Origin: Pyrenochaeta sp. MPI-SDFR-AT-0127
Lineage: Eukaryota; Ascomycota; Dothideomycetes; Pleosporales; Cucurbitariaceae
Direction: 5' to 3'
DNA length: 64,000 nt
Assembly (NCBI GenBank): GCA_020747015.1
Contig: JAGTJM010000035.1
Coordinates: forward strand, 62,001-126,000
This document shows, piece by piece, positions 57,827-64,000 of the stretch. The notes under the pieces were generated by a model. That model was given only the letters and a program-made list of their open reading frames with translations. It searched no databases and was not told where the DNA came from. The translations under genes were made by a program, and so were the position numbers. Numbering within the stretch: the stretch's first letter is position 1; every line of letters starts with the position of its first letter.

Positions 57827-60625
57827 ATGGGTGACATTCTGCTCAGCTTTTTCCGCAGCTCCTTACCGGATGAACTGGCTACTGTACTGAAAGATGTACT
57901 GGTAGCTACCGAAACTGGCGACCTGCATTCGGTGTTCCAGTTGCCTGAAGTTCAAATTCTGCTCGGAAATGAAGACAATGAAGCTACAGAAAATGTTAAG
58001 AGAGAGGATTTCGGACTGTGGAGCGATTACATCTTTCATCGGTTGGGATTGATTTTGTCGAAACGAAATGAAGAGCAAGGAACTCCCACCAAGGACACAG
58101 CGGCATATCGGCAGCACCTATTCTTCGTCGTTGCGGTCGCGGCTTTGTATGCATTCATACAGTCTACTGTCACTGGGCCGCCTTTGCCTTTTAAACCTTC
58201 ACAAGTTATCTTACCAAAGGATGTCTCGGAGAATGCTTCTACACTCAGCAAAACTCGCACAGATCTCATTGCATCGCTCAGTGCGGATGGCGTTGCAGCG
58301 TACAAGTTAACGCCAAATATCGAGCTCCTCTGTCTTGCAGACACAATTTTGATCTGTCCACCGATCCAAAAGAATATTGAACTCTCAGCATGGGCACGAT
58401 TGAGGGTCAATTTCGTACATCAGAGGCTGCTCAGCGAACCAGCACCGAGTTTACAGACTGCAATCTATGATGACTTGAAAGCTGTCGAAAGCTTGATCTT
58501 AAAGTCGGAGAAGAACCAGACAATTCGGGATCTTCATACAAGCTTCCTACTGGAACGAGCGGCTGTTCATACGCATCACGGCTTCGATAAGAAAGCACGA
58601 GCAGATCTCGACCAGACTACTTTAGAGCGAAAGTTTGAGTTTGCATTGACTGGGTTGATGGGTAAAAGGACGAAGTTCCAACAGAAAGACACCAGTCAAT
58701 TACTAGTTCTTGCTCGAAGTGCGGATTCAGAGACAAATGGTGCTACAACGGACGGAGCGTCAAAACCAAAGGCGCTGGATCTGAATGATGATACCTTGCT
58801 TGAATCGATATCATTCTCTGAGAACACGGCATCAACGGATATTCAGGACGAAACGGCGCTTCCGGCATCGCTTACGAGTATGGATCCTTCGAACCAGCCA
58901 CTGCTTGACCCATTGGATTCTGTCATTCTACTCTCGCTAGCGGAGAGTATTAAAAACACAAACCCTGCGGACGGGCTCACAAGAGAAGAGACTATCCCAT
59001 ATGCAACAAGAGTACTGGAAGGTGGGAGTTCAAATTGGCAAGTTTACACGCAGGCTCTCCTTGTCCGGAGCCGTATCGAAGGTTATCGATCCAGGACTAT
59101 GGAGCGTGGGTTGCTTCAGTTACAAGCGCTTGTGGATCAGGTCATCGCGGAGACTTCAGGTGACACCACAACAGATGCAGAGACTGGGGAGAAGATTACT
59201 TCCTTCTTACCACAAGCAAAAGAAGGAGAGGCCGCTTCTGTAGCAGAGCGTCTCCGCTATATATTTCCGCTCTCCTCGCCTTCACGCTGGGAGCTCGAGG
59301 CAGAGCTGGCATCTCGTTGGGTGAATGTTGGCGGTCTGAGGTCAGCGCTTGAGATCTACGAGAGATTAGAGATGTGGGCTGAGGCAGCTTTATGCTGGGC
59401 TGCGACTGAAAAAGAAGATAAAGCACGCAAGATGATACGGAAACAGTTGTTCCACGCAACGAACGGCGACGATACCGGTGCTGACCCTGAAGCGGAGACA
59501 TGGGCTGGGCCGGAGCGAAATCCTCCGCCAGCCGAAGCACCGCGATTCTATTGCATATTGGGTGATATCGACAGAGATCTTTCCATGTACGAGAAGGCTT
59601 GGGAGATCTCCGGAAAACGATACGCTCGCGCCCAGCGCTCACTGGGTCAAAGCTATATCGCACAACATGACTACCAGAAAGCAGCAGAAGCTTATTCTCT
59701 GTCACTAAAGATCAATGCCTTGTACCATCCGGCCTGGTTTGCTCTCGGCTGCGCATACTTGGAGCTGCAGCAGTTCAAGAATGCTGTCGAAGCCTTCTCG
59801 CGCTGTGTCCAGCTTGATGATCAAGATGCTGAAGCGTGGTCAAACCTTGCTGCATCACTACTACACTTGCGACCAAAATCGAAGACTGATGTCGAAGAAG
59901 GGAACGAAGATCCAGACGCCGGAAGAGTAACAAACCATCCACGAACCGACGCCCTCAAAGCGTTCAAACGCGCTGCCAACCTCAAGCACGACAACTACCG
60001 CATTTGGAATAACGTCCTAGCCGTCGCTGCATCGACAAGTCCACCGTCCTGGAGCGACGTCGTCACCGCGCAGCGCCGCATTTGCGAGATCCGCGGCGCC
60101 ACAGACGGCGAGCAGTGCGTTGACGGTGAGATCCTCGACATGCTAATAAAGGATGTTGTACAATCAGGAAAAGAGTTTGATATATCACGACCAGGCCTGG
60201 CTCGCTTTGTCAACGAACTTATTGAGAAGCATGTCAAACCTCTGATCACCTTCTCGCCTAAGCTCTGGAGTACTATTGGGACCTTGTATATGCATACTTC
60301 GCGCCCTTCTTCTGCCTTGGAATGCCACGAAAAAGCGTGGCGGGCTGTTACTTCACAGCCTAAATGGGAAAGTGGTACCGAGGCCGAGTGGAATGCGGTG
60401 GTGGACCAAACAATTGACTTGGTAGATGCGTATGAGACGCTAGGTCCGAGGGAGAGGAGTGAGGGTCTGGCTGCAGGAAGCGGAGAATTGGTAGCTAAGG
60501 ACTGGAAGTTCAAGTCAAGGAGTGCGATTCGGAGCGTCATGGGCAAGGGTAAAGAGAACTGGGAGGACAGTGCAGGATGGGAGAGGTTGAAGGAGCGGTT
60601 GGATGAGCTAAAGGGCAAGGACTGA
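57827..60625 (+). CDS. TPR protein, Emw1/TTC27 family
   Basis: A single uninterrupted frame of 932 residues matching the conserved eukaryotic TTC27 family, whose yeast member Emw1 is essential and linked to cell-wall integrity and protein folding. The N-terminal half is helical, ending in a Ser/Asp-rich linker (about residues 300-350). After the conserved SSNWQVYTQALLVRSRIEGY and FPLSSPSRWELEAELASRWV segments, TPR repeats occupy about 588-690 (YARAQRSLGQSYIAQHDYQK, HPAWFALGCAYLELQQFKNA, AEAWSNLAASLLHL). A further repeat-like part follows (DALKAFKRAANLKHDNYRIW). The C-terminus is a Lys/Glu-rich helix. Length is as expected for the family. Confidence 0.93.
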   Translation: MGDILLSFFRSSLPDELATVLKDVLVATETGDLHSVFQLPEVQILLGNEDNEATENVKREDFGLWSDYIFHRLGLILSKRNEEQGTPTKDTAAYRQHLFFVVAVAALYAFIQSTVTGPPLPFKPSQVILPKDVSENASTLSKTRTDLIASLSADGVAAYKLTPNIELLCLADTILICPPIQKNIELSAWARLRVNFVHQRLLSEPAPSLQTAIYDDLKAVESLILKSEKNQTIRDLHTSFLLERAAVHTHHGFDKKARADLDQTTLERKFEFALTGLMGKRTKFQQKDTSQLLVLARSADSETNGATTDGASKPKALDLNDDTLLESISFSENTASTDIQDETALPASLTSMDPSNQPLLDPLDSVILLSLAESIKNTNPADGLTREETIPYATRVLEGGSSNWQVYTQALLVRSRIEGYRSRTMERGLLQLQALVDQVIAETSGDTTTDAETGEKITSFLPQAKEGEAASVAERLRYIFPLSSPSRWELEAELASRWVNVGGLRSALEIYERLEMWAEAALCWAATEKEDKARKMIRKQLFHATNGDDTGADPEAETWAGPERNPPPAEAPRFYCILGDIDRDLSMYEKAWEISGKRYARAQRSLGQSYIAQHDYQKAAEAYSLSLKINALYHPAWFALGCAYLELQQFKNAVEAFSRCVQLDDQDAEAWSNLAASLLHLRPKSKTDVEEGNEDPDAGRVTNHPRTDALKAFKRAANLKHDNYRIWNNVLAVAASTSPPSWSDVVTAQRRICEIRGATDGEQCVDGEILDMLIKDVVQSGKEFDISRPGLARFVNELIEKHVKPLITFSPKLWSTIGTLYMHTSRPSSALECHEKAWRAVTSQPKWESGTEAEWNAVVDQTIDLVDAYETLGPRERSEGLAAGSGELVAKDWKFKSRSAIRSVMGKGKENWEDSAGWERLKERLDELKGKD

Positions 60626-62762
60626 ATACTTGGAATCCGCGAGGAATAGAGGTCTACAAGCGAATCGTGGTTTTAGATTCGCAAACGCCATATGAGGGCG
60701 ATTGGCACAGTCCTCACTTCTTTCCACGCCATCGTCTTATGTATTGCATAGAATCAAATTAATGTAACCGGTCCCTACCTCCTCACTTTATTCTTTACCC
60801 TTTCTTCTTGAGTCTCAGCACTAAATAATATTGAAACTTTCAATCCGTGCAAATATGCAATGTTCATCTGTTTGTCCTCCACTTGCGCTTTGACTACGCC
60901 GCTTGCTACCCCAATGGCCAAAATCCAATGGCCGGAACTGACCCAACTTCCCAAAATACATTTTTGTACAGACGAGCATGTGATAAGAAAGCATAGATTG
61001 TCGTTTTTTCCTCTACTATTTCTGCTGATCTTTGCATATTATAATGCTACCACAAAAATCTTCTGGGATGTGATATGCTTGGTCTGGCAGGTTGTTCAAA
61101 CGAAGCGCAATAAGATCGGTGATTCGAGCTCCGCATTCCTGAAATGACACGATAAACATACATATCCAGGGGGTATGTGTTTTAGTGCTTAGCATAAACC
61201 TCGTGTGCGGTTCAACCATTATGATTTCATAATCATATATTTCAAGAGGAGACGGTTGTTTACCTATGCGCCTGGCTTTCTTGTGTACGTCTACCACGTA
61301 TCTAATTTTCTGGGTCGGATCTGCCATATGCAGTTCGCAAGTCAATTGGTAATAGAACAGACAATGGAAGTTGATAACGAATATAATTTTAAGAAGAGAC
61401 AAATAATGAGAGGCCGATGGAATGGCCAGTTCAGGCTCGTTCCCGGATCGAATATTTTTTGTTTTGCGCACGACTTCCACAACACACGTTCACAACTAGT
61501 GCCTTGGTAGTCGCGTGGTACAACTAATTCGTTGTTGATTATTGTTTTAACACCTATCTCCGCAAACTTCCGCCAGCTCCCGGGTATGTGAGTGAATCTC
61601 CGCAGAGTCGCCGACATAAGATAGATAGCCAAGGGTGCTCAGAAGAGACTGCATGTAGACCAGGATGTAGGATTGGCTCATGGGGCCGCTGTACATGGCT
61701 TTTATATAGCCACATTACTTGGAACAGGTTGTACTCATTCGCATTGAATAGCTCATATGATAAGGTAGTGGAGACAACCCCAGGTAAGCTCTAGAAGTCT
61801 CCGATAAGGTCAACATGCTCAGTTTCATCTTGAATTGATTGTTGGAAGGGCCGAATACCTAGTTTCAAAATCTGAAAAGGACACAGATCTGGATGCTAGG
61901 ATCGTGAGAGAAGGTCGGGCTGGGCTAGACGGGAGGATTCGTGGTAGCTCCATGATAAGGTGCGGATGTGGCTGTTTAAGCGAGCATGTGCACCAAATAT
62001 AAGCTGACAAAGATGTCAATCGTTGCGACCATGATTAACTGAACATGGCATGATAGGGTTCGATACAGGAAAGCAGTGCTGAGCAACCAAGGAGCAGTCA
62101 GCACCTGGGCCCTCAAGGCGTTCATCCACGTCTAAACCTGCTAGCGAGACCGGTTCGGTACATCAGCGGCGTCCGGCGAGTTTTTAGCGGAGCGTGAAAA
62201 GATTGGCATCATTGCATCACGGCTCTGAATGATCCCTGTCGTCAGCCTTGCGGACTAAGAGGAGCAAAGAGTCTGCGTGAAGCAGAAGGGACGTCTAAAG
62301 TGAACAACTGCAACTTTCCCCCCTGTTCCTCCTTTTGCTCCATTTGTGCTCCCGGGGTGTCGCCGTGGTTGTGGGTCATCCGTGGAAGCCGTCTTGGACA
62401 TCGGTCACAGAGGGGGTCCTGCGTTGAACCCGTCGCTCGTTACTTCGTGAGTTGACTCGTGCCTTGGCAGCTTGCGTCGCCCTGTCCCCAAGTCCCCAAG
62501 TACTACCGGCGCGCATTCTCTGCCCCCAACACTTTCTCGCCTGCTCATGCGCCATTGCAGCATTGCGGCCGTACACGACAGGCCAATATCTTCCCATTGA
62601 ACGCCTTCACTCGCTTCAGGCTTGTTCGTGGTAATTTATTCTAGTGCACGGGAAGGTGGCGGAAGGAAGGTAGCACCGAAAACAACAGTCGCACAGGAAT
62701 AAGACGGAAAGCACGATTTTGGAGGAACAAACACCTAAAACAGTGCACGGCACGCGTTTTAA
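60626..62762. other. 2.1-kb gene-free stretch upstream of BST1
   Basis: No supportable gene. Frames at 60860-61147 (+), 61016-61480 (-), 61205-61510 (+) and 61342-61632 (-) overlap on both strands in a moderately A/T-rich stretch. The last 500 bases are GC-richer, with C runs near 62315, and probably hold the BST1 promoter and leader. Confidence 0.5.
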
Positions 62763-64000
62763 ATGCTACGAGGCCCGCTGGCAGGTCAGACGCCTCAGCA
62801 AGACCGAATCGCCGCGTCTGCAGCATCTCAATCCGCCAGAGCGCCGGAACATGGCGACAAGCTCGACAACCGACCTGAGAGTATACAAGTGATAGCACAG
62901 GGCTTGGTGAATGCAAATAGCACCAAGGCAGACGAGGAAGCGACTCCCCAGCGACCTTCAACCGGACAAGGTCACGCCCAAGATACCTCTGCACTCGTCG
63001 GACCACCTCCACCCATGTCGAGCGAAAACCCAAACCTTACAACGACTACATCGGCGACGGAAGGAACAGTAGCCAACATGATTGAGTGCCAGGACAGCAG
63101 ATGGCGGCTACGAGTGCGCAACCCTTGGGCATGCTCGCTGTATACGCTGGTGACAACGCTGGTGGGCTTTGCTGCATTGTTCCTCATGGGACAGTCATTC
63201 TTGACAAGGCAACTGGACGTAAAGGGCTGTGAGATGTCGTACATGCGGCCCGGCTTCATGAGATATAACGATTTTGATACCGAGCATACCCGCTTCGCAA
63301 CCAAATACTCGCTATATCTGTACCGCGAGGGTGGCATAGACGATGAATTCACGGTACAACTTTCGCCCGCCATGGCAAAAACTATGCGCTAACAATTCCC
63401 AGGTCAAGGGTGTCCCTGTGCTCTTCATTCCTGGAAATGCTGGCAGCTACAAGCAAGTGCGCTCGCTCGCTTCTGAAGCTGCATACCACTACCATAACAC
63501 TATTCAGCTTGAAGCTGGCGCAAGCGGAGCGAGTAAGCGACCACTGGACTTCTTTTCAGTAGACTTCAACGAAGACATCACTGCATTTCACGGACAAACA
63601 TTGCTAGACCAGGCCGAATATCTCAACGATGCTATAACATACATCCTATCCCTATACCACACTCCAGGCCACTTTCGTCGTGACTCAAGTTTGCCGGACC
63701 CAACCTCAGTCATCATAGTCGGGCATTCCATGGGGGGTGTGGTTGCTCGAACCATGCTCACAATGCCCAACTATCAATCCAACTCGATTAACACCATCAT
63801 CACGCTTGCCGCCCCACACGCTAGACCGCCAGTCTCGTTTGATGGAGATATTGTCCGCACCTACAAAGGGGTCAATGACTACTGGCGACACGCTTACTCG
63901 CAGAAGTGGGCCATTGACAATCCTTTATGGCATGTTACACTTATTTCGATTGCGGGTGGAGGGCTAGACACCATAGTCTCGTCCGACTATGCCAGTATCG
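62763..64000 (+). CDS. BST1: GPI inositol-deacylase BST1/PGAP1 (3' end outside window)
   Basis: Bst1 is an ER-membrane lipase-like enzyme that removes the acyl chain from GPI-anchor inositol, allowing GPI proteins to leave the ER. Exons 62763-63353 and 63403 onward are joined by a 49-nt intron in phase 0; about 396 residues are visible. The N-terminal 110 residues are polar and disordered. One transmembrane segment follows (about 122-147, ACSLYTLVTTLVGFAALFLM). Next come the family landmarks QLDVKGCEMSYMRPGF, VLFIPGNAGSYKQVRSLASE, DFFSVDFNEDITAFHGQTL and the catalytic GHSMGG with Ser near residue 306. TLAAPHARPPVSFD is also typical. The remainder with further membrane spans lies beyond 64000. 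An alternative start at the downstream ATG before SSENPN (about 63015) would drop most of the disordered tail. Confidence 0.93.

Noticed and set aside
1..64000. CRISPR arrays, prophage, operons or bacterial-type systems
   Set aside because: The DNA is eukaryotic with spliceosomal introns; no regularly spaced repeats or bacterial gene organisation were seen.
1..64000. Dispersed 5S rRNA gene or further tRNAs
   Set aside because: Apart from the tRNA-Lys at 37203-37275 I noticed no sequence with 5S or cloverleaf features; reading by eye could miss an intron-containing tRNA, and a tRNAscan-SE or Infernal run would settle it.

Overview
This is eukaryotic nuclear DNA from a filamentous ascomycete. 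Genes lie on both strands without operons. Most introns are 46-80 nt with GT..AG ends and CTRAC-like branch sites, and several families are typically fungal (Mia40, OM14, FYV7, a TOK channel, a HET-domain gene, DUF3176, an MpaB-type oxygenase). The style of the proteins suggests Dothideomycetes, perhaps Pleosporales; that placement is an inference I cannot test here.

Layout: 1-3243 (+) is the 3' part of a RhoGAP (Rga1-like). 4148-4908 (+) is an OM14-type mitochondrial outer-membrane protein and 5437-6593 (+) is MIA40. 7322-9621 (-) is an RSC8/SWI3-like chromatin-remodelling subunit, divergent from 10241-11396 (+), ETF alpha. 12004-14310 (+) is a TOK two-pore K+ channel. 14.3-20.9 kb is an accessory stretch: a P450 (15469-17258) and a broken DUF3176 gene (17709-18985, -). 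20869-25271 (+) is a full-length ABCB transporter. 25669-26440 (-) is a mitochondrial rhodanese, 27326-30523 (-) a multi-KH RNA-binding protein and 31587-34054 (-) a disordered protein. 34625-35589 (+) is a pyrimidine 5'-nucleotidase of the HAD superfamily and 35924-36754 (+) a BSP-family metallopeptidase-like protein. 37203-37275 (-) is tRNA-Lys(CTT). After a 3.5-kb gene-free stretch comes a three-repeat Myb factor (40816-42364, -), then another gap.

44619-45316 (-) is FYV7, divergent from 46067-48574 (+), an Atos/FAM214-type protein. 49156-50485 (-) is an MpaB/DUF2236 oxygenase. 50.5-53.0 kb is gene-free. 53004-55097 (+) is a HET-domain pseudogene. 56355-57286 (+) is a Q/G/P-rich glycine-zipper protein, 57827-60625 (+) an Emw1/TTC27 TPR protein, and 62763-64000 (+) the 5' part of the GPI inositol-deacylase BST1.

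Most genes are conserved housekeeping ones (mitochondrial import, beta-oxidation electron transfer, chromatin, ribosome biogenesis, GPI anchors). They are interrupted by two accessory patches, 14.3-20.9 kb and 49-55 kb, which hold secondary-metabolism-type enzymes and decayed genes. No mobile element, CRISPR array or clear biosynthetic cluster is visible. The most unusual observation is an apparent 2-nt exon in the OM14 gene; other points are two pseudogenes with readable lesions, an unresolved 5' end in the RSC8-like gene, and a frame-preserving intron in the glycine-zipper gene. Exon coordinates were worked out by hand and checked by reading phase, not by transcript data.
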